A stretch of 64,000 nt of DNA from Liriodendron chinense (taxonomy: Eukaryota > Streptophyta > Magnoliopsida > Magnoliales > Magnoliaceae): contig ML058453.1 in the NCBI GenBank assembly GCA_003013855.2, positions 4,147,861 to 4,211,860 on the forward strand, read 5' to 3'. A program made the translations under genes and the position numbers. The notes below the pieces were generated by a model, which saw nothing but the letters and a program-made list of their open reading frames with translations, ran no database searches and was not told the DNA's origin. This document shows, piece by piece, positions 33,247 to 45,400 of the stretch; the stretch's first letter is position 1, and every line of letters begins with the position of its first letter.

Positions 33247-33747
33247 GGATTAGGTGTTACCCCTACCGTGGGGCCCACCCTGATGATGTTTTGTATATCC
33301 ACGCCGTCCATACGTTTCTCCTGCCCATTTTAGGACTGGGTCTCAAATATTATGCATATCCAAATCTTAGGTGGACCACACCACAGGAAACAGTGTTGAT
33401 TGAGTGCCTCACCATCAAAAAGGTCCAAAGGGGCCATCATAAGTCTTTCGTAATGTTTATTTTCCATCCAAGCTGTTTATAATGTTAAGAAAATCTGGAT
33501 GAAGGATAAATACAAAATATCATCATGATCTAAAACTTTTGGGGCCCACAAAAAGAATTTTAATTTTAATTCATCACTGTTTCTAATGGTATGGTCTACC
33601 TGAGATTTGGATCTTCTTAAGGTTTAGGATCACGGCCTAACATGAGATTTAAAGACAGATGAACGGCATGGATATACAAAAAATACATCAATGTGGGCCC
33701 CACACGGTTAGGGAAACACCCACTAAGCCTTTACCCTGGTAACAGCC
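33247..33747. mobile_element. MITE, GATTAGGTGTTACCC outer-end subfamily
   Basis: Left end GGATTAGGTGTTACCCCTAC leads to CGTGGGGCCCACCCTGATG. The right end is the inverse: CAATGTGGGCCCCACACGG, then AACACCCACTAAGC and CCTGGTAACAGC. Internal landmarks are those of the GGGCCCAC superfamily (CACCACAGGAAACAGTG, ATCTGGATGAAGG). Sisters lie at 55546-56081 and 61071-61517. Confidence 0.8.
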
Positions 33748-33775
33748 ACATAAGATAAAAGTAGGGTAGGACTGT

Positions 33776-34168
33776 CAATGGGCCAGGCCGGCTGAGATAT
33801 TCCAAGCCTAGCCCACATAGCAAAACCTAGGCTCAGCCCCATCTTGGACCTGTACGGGCTAAGAAAAATGGGCCCCAGCCCAGCCGGTGATCACTATGAA
33901 TAGCCCAAGCCTGAGCCTAGTCATCCACTTTTGTGCATGATTTGCGCCGTTCATTATGTGTGGCCATCATGCATGATATATTTTGAAAATGCACTTGAAT
34001 CCCTAAATGGCCCAGGCCAACCGACACAACCCGAGCCCGGCTCAGTTTCTAAATAGCCTTAAATTTTAAGCACGGGGTGCTCGGGCCTAACATTTCAATC
34101 CAACCATGGCTCAAAGCACACCGAGCCTCAAAGCCAGACGGGCCAGCCCTGCTCACTGATAGTCATAG
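33776..34168. mobile_element. MITE, GTCAATGGGCC family
   Basis: Left end ACTGTCAATGGGCCAGGC. The right end is its imperfect inverse (GGGCCAGCCCTGCTCACTGA then TAGT). The interior is full of GGCCCAGCC/CCCGAGCCC words. The termini suggest a hAT-like non-autonomous element, but no clear target duplication is seen. Confidence 0.5.
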
Positions 34169-35518
34169 ATAGGGGCTCTAGTGAACAGTCTGATGAGTGT
34201 GGGACCGGCGAACCTGGCATTTTAATAGAGAATGGATATGATGATGAGAGGTCCTGCTATTTTTAATTGGCGGGAGACAGACTCATTGGTCGTGCTCCAT
34301 TTTTTATTTGCATTGGATACGTGAATACACTTGAATTGGCCGAGCATGTGGACCGTGATTTGAATCGAACAAACAAACTCACGATCAAAGTGTCCTGCGA
34401 TTGATGGATGGGATTGAGGGTGTTGATGGTTGATGGATTAGCTGGGATTACCAAATCCACACATCAATTGAATCAATTCAAAATCCATCTCCGGTAGATT
34501 CCTAAGAAAATGAAAACTTAACAATATTCCATTATTTGGTATAAGGGTTGTCGTGTAACATTAAAATATTAAAAGATCAATAGTCATACAGCATGAGTTG
34601 TCTCTCATGCGGAGCCCTTTTCCTTTTTATTCTTTTTTTCACACGCATATGCACTTGGAGCCATAGGGTCGAAGAGCCAATTTATCTTATCCATTTTAGA
34701 GAAAATGTATTATTATTACACAAACCAACTACGAGATTTACTTGTTAAATGCTCATGTTTTCAGGAGGCAGATAAAAGATTTGTAATCATTGCATTTTTT
34801 TTTCTTTGTGATTACTATCAAATATCAAATCAAATACCAACATTAATTTATTTTGGTAATGATTTAACATTAAAATAATATAAAATTATTATCATTATGA
34901 TTTTATTGCAAGCAGCCTAATGTAGATATTGTCGAAAGTTAGGTTTAATCATTTGTTACCATTACACATTTTCTTTTCTTTATATTATTGTGGTAACTAG
35001 GGAAACAAACATATCCTTAATTAAAAATGAGAATTCCCCTCAAAAGAATAGAAGGTGCATCTGCAAGTTTCAAATTCAAGTTTTTTTAGCAACTCATCAA
35101 AGCCATACAAATCGGATGTTACCTATCTCAAAAACCGGCATGCTCCATTCATCACGACGGCCACATATATATGACGGTCAAAAGGATAACAAATGGTCCA
35201 GATTAAGCATACATGTGTTGCATGCCATATGAACGGACCGTGCTGGTATTAGGGCCATGATATGTCCACCGTGGTGCAGACCTTCATGAACGGCCCGGAT
35301 TTTACACACAAGTTCCTTGTAGGCACACGTGGGGCTCAATTTTAGTGTCTGCAGATATGGGCCCTCAATAAGCCAATGTGGTAATAAAAAATAAAAATAA
35401 AACTCCCTAATGATGAAAAGCATAGAATCCTAACAAAAAGATGGATTTGATACAGGATGTTCTAAAATGGAACATTTACTAAGAGAAAACCAAGTACAGA
35501 TTGGGGTTGGCTACAGGT
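34169..35518. other. Gene-free stretch downstream of psaN
   Basis: No gene is seen. It is AT-rich with T-runs (34796-34804). 35240-35370 has diverged repeat words (GTCCACCGTGGTGCAGACC). Confidence 0.4.
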
Positions 35519-37012
35519 TCACCATTTCCAGAAAACATTTGAACCACACTTGTATTTGTCCTTCCCTTCACACTCCAGCGCCAAGTCTTCAGATAAAAAT
35601 GGTACTTTCTACATCACCCAAATCACCACAATAAGAACATTAGAATTAGCCCAATTAGACTCATTAACACTTAGCAATGGGTCAGGTCGGGCTGACCCAT
35701 TTACTAAACCAGCCACCTGAACCTAACCCACAACCTATTATCCTGTTGCCTGACCCAACCCATTTAGATTCTATCAAGCACAATCATGTCTGGACAGTAC
35801 GGACCTGACCCGACCCGCTTATCCAATTGAGTTTTGGCTGTGGTGGGTTGGTTGTCTGGCCCAGCCTTTTGATAAGCAATATGCATGGGTTGGGTTGGGT
35901 AAGGTCCAGCCCAAACCTGACCCACTTACTTAAATGGGTCTCTTATTCTTATCCAAGCCCGACCCATTACATAAAGCCCAAATCCACATTAGAAGCAGGT
36001 CAGGCCAGTTGAACCACGGGCTAACCTGACCATTGCCACCTTTATCAACACAAGGCTGTGTATGGACCGAGCCCTGTTAGTTTTGAACTTTTGACCAGGG
36101 TTAAACTCGGTGTAGAGTTCGACTGAGTCAAATCGGCCGAGTTCTGAGTTGACCAGCGAGTTTTTGGACATGCAACCGTGAATTAGGAACATCCAAAGAT
36201 AAAAAGAGAAGAAAAAATTCAGCGTCGGATGCAAACCTTTTGCTTGGCGAGATCTTGGCAGCCGGTGAAGTTCTCCGGGAATTTGCACGTGCCGAACTCT
36301 ACTGTGTACGCACGTGCGAAGTTTGCTCCGCTCGTGGCTAATCTCTTTTTGTCATTCAGTTCCTGTGCACACGTGCATGTTTCGTTAATATACTACGTGA
36401 AATTTGCACGCTTCAATGCTAATACTAACGATGATGACAGTGATGAAAGTAAGGAGAAATTATCAGATAGATAGGGATCAAGATCCAAGCCGTTCATGGT
36501 GGGCCCCACCATGGCCAAATCAAGAATTATGCTGTTCTGTTCATCTGATGATCAGCCACACACGTAGATTGAATTACATGAACAGTTGGTCAGTTCATTT
36601 AAACGTGTGGCCCCATCAGATCAACAAACTGGGTGGGACCCACCTGATGAATACGTTTTGAATCAGATCACCGTTGGTGGGGGTCCAAAAAGGTGTAGAA
36701 ATAACGGTAGACCTTGTTGGCTTTGCTCTTCTCCAAGTATTCTTCAATGACACCAGCATTCGCCGACGACGTAGCGGCGGCAGTAGTAAAAAGAGCTGCC
36801 GCCAGGCCGAGAAGGGCAGCTCTCCTTCCCTCACTTCCTCTCCTTTCCTTCAACTCAGAGGATCTAACTTGTTGTGCCTTGATCATCGGCAATTTGGGGT
36901 GGGCCACCGCAGGCGAGGCGACGGACGGCATCGATGCGATCTTCCAATTGGCATCGGCGGTGCCTGAAACGGCGTAGTTGCATGCCAATACACTTGAATT
37001 CATGGATGCCAT
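35519..37012 (-). CDS. psaN: Photosystem I reaction centre subunit N, chloroplast precursor
   Basis: PsaN sits on the lumen side of photosystem I and helps plastocyanin dock. There are three exons on the minus strand: 36713-37012 (100 codons), 36237-36362 (42 codons) and 35519-35608 (29 codons plus TGA), all with GT-AG borders. They give 171 residues, the usual precursor length. Residues 1 to about 62 form a Ser/Ala-rich chloroplast transit peptide. A second signal follows: twin arginine (GRRAALLGLAAALF), a hydrophobic stretch and ANA, with probable cleavage before GVIEEYLEK (about residue 86). This matches thylakoid import by the twin-arginine route. The mature chain (about 85 residues) has four cysteines (GTCKF, TGCQD, LECEG, YKCGS) and ends NVFWKW. 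The third exon starts at AAA, which gives KQK-KVPF in frame. The frame is intact. Intron 2 hosts a MITE (35684-36030). Confidence 0.96.
35684..36030. mobile_element. MITE in psaN intron 2, GCAATGGGTCAGGTC family
   Basis: Left end GCAATGGGTCAGGTCGGGC. Right end CGGGCTAACCTGACCATTGC is its inverse. The interior is rich in TGACCC/GGGTTGGG words. It is related by composition to the 33776-34168 element. Confidence 0.6.
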
Positions 37013-37260
37013 TGCCTCTGTACTAAAGAGAAGAACTCCCGCTTAAACTAGCCTTGATGAGGAGAAAAATGAAGGGTGGTGATCAGATCTGTTAGCAGTA
37101 GTAGAGAGATAAAGGGATGGTTTGAAGCGGTTTATGTGGGTGTGGGATGGATGATGGGGGTGATGATAGAGGGATGTGGTTGGAGTGTGGATAAGGTGAG
37201 ATTGCCTCATGCCTCGATTGGCAGACGACTCTGCTCTCTGTTCCCACAATCAAACGAGTG
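37013..37260 (-). promoter_or_regulatory. psaN leader and proximal promoter
   Basis: Immediately upstream of the ATG. Read on the minus strand it holds GCCAATCGAGG (CCAAT-like, about 37217) and CTTATCC (GATAAG I-box, about 37190), both common in light-regulated photosynthesis promoters. No clear TATA box is seen. This reading is suggestive only. Confidence 0.3.
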
Positions 37261-37646
37261 GTGGACTTTTCTCCATGATGGACCCCACACGAAAAAGTCT
37301 ATTGAGAATCCACCTGGCATATTTCTCGCACAGGAATTGCGCGATCCAGCATTTCTTGGATGGTTCATTCATCCAAACCGTTGGTCTAATGCAAAATACC
37401 ATGATGGACCGTGACGGAGAAGTCATCCTGATGGGAAGATCCCAGCCACCAATCTTGGGACTTTTATTTTCCGGCTTAATGGGGATCTTTGCAGTTTTAT
37501 TTTTCACTATCTATATTCGTGCCTCGAATCAAAGGTCAGGATGGTGCTACTGGGCATGGTACATCCACGGTGGACCCAACAGACCAATGGCCTGGATCAT
37601 CCAACCCTTAGCCGCTATATAGAATGAAAACCCGAGGCTACTGTGT
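37261..37646. other. Gene-free stretch
   Basis: No gene is seen. There are diverged repeat words (CATGATGGACCCCACACG, ATCCAAACCGTTGGTC, GTACATCCACGGTGGACCC). Confidence 0.4.
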
Positions 37647-38113
37647 GCGGATTGCCTGGTGAAAAGCCCACCGTGATGTATGTGTTTTATCCACACTGTC
37701 CATCCTTTTTTCCAATTCATTTTAGTGAATGGGCCAAAAATGAGGCAGATCAAATGCTAAGTAGACCACACCACAGGAAACAGGCGGGGATTGAATGCCT
37801 ACGGTTGAAAACTTCTCCACACAAGATTTTAGATCGAGCTGATATTTGTGTTTTCCCTTCATCCAGGTCTGTATTACCTTATGAACAGGTTGGATGACAA
37901 ATAAACATCATGGTGGGCCATAGGAAGGTTTCTACAGTGGGCTTCCCTATCCCCACTGTTTCCTGTGGTATGGTCCACTTGAGCTTTCGATCGGCCTCAT
38001 TTTGGGGATCATGCCCTAAAGCGCACTGTAAAAACTGATGTATGGTGTGGATAAAACACATGCATCAAGGCCGGCCCTACAGAGTCGGGTCACCGGGTCA
38101 CCAGGCAATCCGC
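37647..38113. mobile_element. MITE, GCGGATTGCCTGGTGA outer-end subfamily
   Basis: Left end GCGGATTGCCTGGTGAAAAG leads to CCCACCGTGATGTATGTG. The right end is the inverse: ACACATGCATCAAGGCCGG, then GTCACCAGGCAATCCGC. Full set of superfamily landmarks inside. Confidence 0.85.
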
Positions 38114-38134
38114 GTCCATTTTTGTGAAGAGTAA

Positions 38135-38362
38135 GTGCTCCATTGTTGTCAGAGCACTGTAAGTTATACAGTGCTCCTAGTTGCATTGCTTCACTTTCAC
38201 AGTTCAATGGATCAATCTGAACTGTCTATTAAGTCCGAAAACATTTCTTGGACTACCATACAAAAATTCCAATGATCTAATCCATCCTTAGTTTGGCCTT
38301 TTTTAATAGCCATCCTTTTTCAAAGCTATGGTTGGAATGACTACCATTACGTAACAAAAATT
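38135..38362. repeat. Dispersed repeat B, copy 2
   Basis: Same order of blocks as 32598-32835. It joins straight into the middle of a GGGCCCAC MITE (38364 on), replacing that element's left end. Confidence 0.7.
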
Positions 38363-38363
38363 T

Positions 38364-38743
38364 GAAGCATATCCAAATCTCAAGTGGACCACAACACAGG
38401 AAACAGGAAACAATGGGGATTGAACACCTATCATTGAAAACTTCTTGGGGACCACAAGTTATGAATCAAGCTGATATTTGTGCTCTGTTCATCCAAGGTC
38501 TGTGTGACCTTATGAACAGGTTGGATGGCGACAGTGGGTCCTTGGAAGGTCTCAACGGTGAACTTCATTTTCCCCACTCTTTCCTATAGTGCGGTCCACT
38601 TGCGCTTCAGAATGCTTCTATTTTGGGCTCACAAATGAGCTGGCAAAATGGATGTACAACATGGACAAAACAAATACATCACGGTGGCCCTACGGAGTCC
38701 GGTCACCAGGGATATGGGTGGTGTTGGGTCACCACGCAATCCG
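38364..38743. mobile_element. MITE, GCGGATTGCCTGGTGA subfamily, left end missing
   Basis: Starts inside the element (GAAGCATATCCAAATCTCAA) and ends CATCACGGTGGCCCTACGG, then GGTCACCACGCAATCCG, the subfamily's right end. Confidence 0.7.
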
Positions 38744-39479
38744 ATGTGAAGTTAGGCTACAACAGGGTTTAGGTGATCATTTCTTTTTAGTCATACTAAA
38801 GAGTCTAGGACCTGTTTTGGCCAATTAGAATATAATCAACCACTTTAGGGCAAAAAGCCAAATACCATCTACCACCTTATTGTACCATCGACTCAAATTT
38901 TGTTGTACCATCCAATAAATTCAAACACTTTACGCAAATTTTGTTCTCCTATCCAATAAATTCAAACATTTGAGGTAAAAAAAAAAAAATCCCAACAGGC
39001 CTAAAAGTGTACCATCTCTCAGCACTTGAATCTCTGATGCAAATTTTAAAGATTCTATCATTAACCATCAGTTTGGTTGTTTTTAGCCCATTATAGCATT
39101 CCGAAAATGTTTAAAAATAAAAAATAGCAGCAAAGTGCGCAAATACACATTTTCCAATTATGGAACACCTGACATTCAGCTTCGGTGGAAAGCAGCAATA
39201 CTATACAAACTGGATTTTTTTCTTTTTTATTTAATTGGTATGAACTGCAAATATAAACCAAGTGACTTTATGGGTAGGCTTATAACAATGGATGTGGCAT
39301 GCCACAGCCCAATACCACCGTCTATTTCTTTCTTTCTTCCTTTTTTTTTTTCCCAACATGCATTAACTTGATAAAAAGAAAACTAAAGCTAGCATTTCCA
39401 AAATTCCTTTCAAGGAAAACTGTAATATCCACATATAGCAGAGAAGACCGATGAATTGCCCCTCCAGTGGATGAACCAT
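38744..39479. other. Gene-free stretch beyond the MetRS stop
   Basis: No gene is seen. It has A/T runs (38980-38990, 39341-39350) and presumably includes the MetRS 3' UTR at its right end. Confidence 0.4.
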
Positions 39480-42400
39480 CTACCTTATTGCCCCAGCAGA
39501 TATGGACAAAACCTTGCAAACACCTGCTGATGTGGTGAAAGGCACATTTTTGTAACAGGCTATGAGCTCTGCGTTTGTGTGCAGATCTGTTTGCACTGTT
39601 TCCCAGACCTTTTTCTTGGGGTTGAGTACGTCAGTCCGGCTCACCAGAAAACCCTGAAAACATGACCCTCTCTCCCACAGGAGCATACTCAGGCGGATTG
39701 ACCAATTCGACCTGAAATCCATGACCAGAATTTATCAGCACCTGCAGTTGATCTTAGATCGAATATTAGCAGTAAGGCTCCAAATTGGAAATATTATAGT
39801 GGAAAGCAATGAGAATGGTAGTAGTTTCACAACCAGGGACTTTTTTTTTAGTATGATAGATCTTTACTAAGCTGACTTCATTACTCGATACCATATTACT
39901 AAGCTGACTTCATTACTCAATAATATATTCTTTCTGTTGCATTTTAAACATGGATGGATATAAGTTCACCTCCGACATGTTTCCATCAGGAAGTGAGAGG
40001 AGGTAAAGGCAGGATGCACATGTAAATGAGCATTCTTGTCATTTCAGACATTGTTAGGTTCATTGAAGGTTAGCCTTCTTGGATATTCAAACCCAGGTAG
40101 TTAGGTCTTCCATGTCTTTCCCACTAAATTCAAAACTACATGGTTATCCTAGTTTCTTAAAAAAAAATGTGGGTTTAAATAATTTAAATTGTTCAAATAT
40201 AAAAATATCAAATAGAGAGCTGGGGTGGAATCTTATTTTTATGAAGACATCAGGTCCAGTTTATCAAAAGCAAGAACTTGTCTTTTGGAAGGGAGAAAGG
40301 TGTCAAGGGTGGGCACTTCTGGAATTCCAGTCACTCACAAGGTCAGTTGTGTGTTGATCTATTTTGAAATTCAAACATGGGCTTTTCCTTTTTCTTTTTT
40401 TTTTACTTTTTAATCAGAAAGAGCAAATAGGCAATCAGAAATAGCTACTTTAGGCATAGCCTGTTCACACTCACGTTCCAATACTTCAGGGGCATTTTAG
40501 TCTTTCTATTAAGAGGGAAGTTCCAATAGTTTCACCAGCAAAGAATTCCAAAAAGGGATACAGAATTGATATAAAGCAGGCATGACCACCCCAAGTATTT
40601 GCATTAGATTATATATAGTATGGGTAGTATCATGAGTTGCTAAAGCATCCGATGCTTTCAAAGTAAATGTCATGTTAGTTGCTTACTTTGGTGTGGTCGT
40701 CATTGGAAGCAGCCAGAACCATAGCATGTGACTTTATTCCCCTCATGGTCGCAGGCTTCAGATTACAAAGAACGCAAACTTTCCGATTCTGCTCATCGAA
40801 TAATCAACAGAACATGTGCATGGTATCAAATGACAACACTTACAAATGTTGGAAAGCTGCTTTATAACTGAAAGAATTTACAAAAAGGGGGAAATGAACC
40901 TGCATTTCTTCAAGAGGAATGTATTTGACAAGGCCACTAACAACAGTGCGCGGTGATGCTTCACCCACGTCAATCTCTTCCACGTAAAGGGAGTCAGCAT
41001 CGGGATGCTTCTGAACCTTTGTGATGAGGCCTACGCGAATATCGAGTCTTGAAATAGAAACTGCTGCATCAGCCACCTTTGATTTTGCTTCCTGCTGCAG
41101 GCTTAGCTTGTCGTTGCTTCTTCCCATTTTCATCTGTTCAAAAACATAGATATTAGATAAATACCCACCTTGTAAGCCGCAAAAACTGATTTAAAGAAAG
41201 ATCCCAGTAGCACTTACATCCACAAAATTCATCTCCAAAATCAGTACCATAAAAGAGAGGAATTATCTAAACCTCAAGCTGAATATGCAGAATCCTTGTG
41301 TTTTCAGCCTGAACAAGTCGGGCCCATGATTCAGTGTGATCTAGACTGTTTGTCTGAGTTGGCCCCACCCTGGATGGAACATGACCGAGATCTCTCAGAT
41401 TAGAAAACCGTAGCCATCAATTCATTGGCATTTTCTTTGGTTGAATGTGGACCATCACTGTATTTCTTTGACTGGCGATCTATTTGTTGGTCACCAATCA
41501 AAGGGTTAGGAGACCATTCCATCGTGGTGCATCTCAGATCAACAGTCTGGATAACTCAAATATGGGCCCCACTTCTACAAACTTACAACATTAGGGTACT
41601 ATGCATATCCACATGTCAAGAATCACTTTCCTCAAAAACAGGAAAAGGCAGCAGACAATTTTCTTTTAAAAGTAATGCATAAATTTATTCGAAGGAAGCT
41701 TGCAAAAATACAAGCCATGCGAAAGAACAAGAATGGACTAATTACAACCGAAAAAAGAACACGCAACTGGAACATCTACATTACAGCAATTAGTTGCCCA
41801 TTCTATTACGTCCCTTTTCATTTTCAGAAAAGATTTCTCCCAGGGGCCCGCAGACATTTGAAACCAGCTTCAGGAAAGAAACAAGCTTTCAATGGGTGCT
41901 ATTGTGGTAATATTGTTTTCACATTTTCTAAGAGCAGAGACTACTACCACTATCAGATTCTTTGCTATACTCCTGATCATTGTCAAGATCATGTGAATTT
42001 GCATCAACACAACAATGTGAATCTTCAAGTTCTCTGTAGGAGCCCCACAGGAGCAAAAACGGTTTCATGTTCTCCCCAAGAAAGTGAGTCCACCATGATA
42101 ATGGGATGCCCCAAAAATCAGGTCCATAAAATCAATACACATGCAACAAGATAGAAAGAGATCCACCCGAAACTTCCAAATTGTATGGTAACCCACATGA
42201 TGCTTGGATCGGCCTTATTTTTGGGGCGTCCCAATTTCTTGATGGGGTGATGACACTTCTGGATGTGTTGGATTCCATACACAAACCATAGTGGACCCTA
42301 CAAGCAGAGTTGTAGAATAACCTGTCTCTACAAACATTACAGGGGATCCATCTCTCTTGATTGTTCCTCTTTTCTTTTCACTTTTTTTCCTCGTGTATAA

Positions 42401-45400
42401 TTTTTCCAATATTCAATTGCCACCCCATTCCGTGCATAGACATGTCTGATGTAACATAACTGACCTACATCTCCAGATAAATTTATATTGAAGGAAGTAT
42501 CCCTTCAGGCACAAAATTCCTTTCTTGAAAGTGGATCCCAATTTCTTGGTGGGCGATGACCTTCTGGATGTGTTGGATTCCATACACAAACCATAGTGGA
42601 CCCCACGAGCAGAGTTGTAGAATAACCTGTCTCTCCAAACATTACAGGGGATCCATCTCTCTTGATTGTTCCTCCTTTCTTTTCACTTTTTTTTTCCTAG
42701 TGTATAATTTTTCCTATATTCAATGGCCACCCCATTCCATCCGTAGACATGTCTGATGTAACATGACTGACCTACATCTCCAGATAAATTTATATTGAAG
42801 GAAGTATCCCTTCAGGCACAAAATTCAGAGAGGACTTGTTAACCATAATATGAAATGTGAAATGCAATGTTGAAAGTTGATTGTTAAAGGTTGAAATTTG
42901 AAATGTAGAAAGGAAAATTCGTCAGCAGTGGACACTTTGAAACTGAGAATATCTTTCAACCAGTTCACCGCCAAGATGTAGAAGTTTAATGTCCTCTTTC
43001 AGACAAAACAGAAGTTTATAAATCCTCTTTGAGTAGAACTAAAAAACTGTTTACATCCATCTGTAATATGAAAATCCACCCACTTTAGCTGAACTACAAC
43101 AGTTTGTTTCTCCAAAATGAAGAAACATCATTCTCAAGAGAATGTTCTCATCATGAGATTTATGCTGCTCTCTCAAAACTCAAAGGGAAGGTCCTAACAA
43201 CTCATCCTTTGGTGGACAAATTGCAAATTATCAAATCAGTAAGAAAAAGAAAAGTAAGAAAACAAACATCACAAGTTGTTCTCATACTCAATATCGTCCA
43301 AGTGCAGTCTAGGGCACCTCGGAATAAACATGACTAGTATGGGATAATCACAGGCATGTTTGCATTGGCTTTATTTGTTTTCCTATCTGGGCATTAAACA
43401 CATTCTCAAGAAACAGGAAACATTTTTTTCTTAGAATAGATCACATGGCAATTCCCATAACCTTTTTTTCTTTCAGACAAAACAGAAGTTTATAAATCCT
43501 CTTTGAGTAGAACTAAAAGACTGTTTACATCCATCTTTAATATGAAAATCCACCCACTTTAGCTGAACTACAACAGTTTTTTTCTCCAAAACAAAGAAAC
43601 ATCATTCTCAAGAGAATTTTCTCATCATGAGATTTATGCTGCTCTCTCAAAACTCAAAGGGAAGGTCCTAACAACTCATCCTTTGGTGGACAAATTGCAA
43701 ATTATCAAATCAGTAAGAAAGAGAAAAGTAAAGAAAACAAACATCACAAGTTGTTCTCATACTCAGTATTGTCCTAGTGCAGCCTAGGGCACCTCGGAAT
43801 AAACATGTCTAGTATGGGATAATCACAGGCATATTAGCATTGGCTTTATTTGTTTTCCTATCAGGGCATTAAACACAAATTCTCAAGAAACAGGAAACAT
43901 TTTTTCTTAGAATAGATCACATGGCAATTCCCATAACCTTTTTTTTCGTAAAGCATGGCAATTTCCATAACTATGTCATCGGTATTTACCAGTGACTAGG
44001 GGAATTTATTTCACATAACCGATATAAAGAAACAACTGCGCCGTTGAAATCATGAGAACAGAAGATCACAGTGACCAAAAATAAATAAAAATGAATACCT
44101 GACACTTTTGTTTTCTTCAGTTGCTCAGCAATCTTTTGTGCTTCAGCTTCTGCTTTCATAATCCTATCTGCTTGACTTCCGGCAAATTTCTCTCTGAAGA
44201 ATTCTACAGTTTCATCTTTCTGTATATCGATTAAAAATAAATAAATAAAATAAAATCTCATCTTCTGTGCCAAATGAGTTTCATTGGACGGATAGACCAC
44301 GGCACTGCATAATTGTAGCAAGCAAATGAAACACTGATGTGCAGACATGGAATGTGAATCAGACAAGAAAATCCAGAACTACCAGAATCCTTTTTTTTTT
44401 TTTTTTTTTTTTTTTTGAAAGTTATGAAATACCATGACTTTAAAAAAAAAAAAAAAAAAAGTAATGAAATACCATTTCTTTAAACAACGGCTCTGGTGTC
44501 CCTATTTTGTGACCACTGGGTATAATTTCCCAAGGCCTCCTCGCCCTGTCGATATCTCCTTTTTCATCACAAATTGAGAGTTGTGTTTCAGGAGGCAAAT
44601 TAAGCTGCTTCATTACCTAAATGGCATCCATGAACAAAAAATGCTTCAGAATGACAAATGAAATTGAAACTATTTGAAGTACCAGAAAGTAAAACAGGCA
44701 TGAACAGTGCAAAAAATGTGGCTACAGTAGCAATTTCTTCATAAAAAGCCTGGATGTATTACCGCAACAGAGAAAGATGGCATAAAAGGCTCTAGCAAAG
44801 AGGCAAGCAGATAAACAAGCCCAACTGAAGTCTTCATTACAATGGAACAGGAAGCTGGGTCTTCCTTGTAAAGCTTCCAGAATTGGCTGTCCTATATTAC
44901 ATATTAAAAGTGCAGTTACAGTTCAGCAGAGAGATAAATCCAAGACAAAGGGGGAAATTTTACAATCTTACTTGTAGATATGCATTTCCCTCACCAGAAA
45001 TGCTCATTGCAGTTCTAAGACCTTGCTTCAGTTTAACCTAAAACAAATGACAAACCAAATATTTGTGATTTGAGTAATATCATTGACAGAAAGCTTCCCA
45101 AAACCAAGCTAGTGCATGTTACGGGTTGCACGTCCAGTCTGAAAAGAGCAAGTTACAGGTTGCATGTCCGGATTCAAAGGGGCAACAAAAAACACCGAGG
45201 ATACATCAAATTATTCAAATCACCTTCTCCATGGCTTCTAAATACTGATCAACATGGTTACTAACTTTCTCAGCTAATGTCTTAGTTAAGAGATGTGATT
45301 CTGCGTTTGGAGCATCAGGAATGGTGGAATCGTATCCTAATCCTGCAGAAATGGACAAGTGATCAGTGACAACAGCATGAACTTAATGAGATTTGAAGTA

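Noticed and set aside
36237..36420. CACGTG G-boxes in and next to psaN exon 2
   Set aside because: They fall in coding sequence and intron, with no evidence of regulatory use.
39480..39722. MetRS last exon read in one frame from 39722
   Set aside because: The first part (RSNWSIRLSMLLWERG) is nonsense in that frame. The next frame gives VELVNPPEYAPVGERVMFSG, so a frame break explains it better than a new protein.
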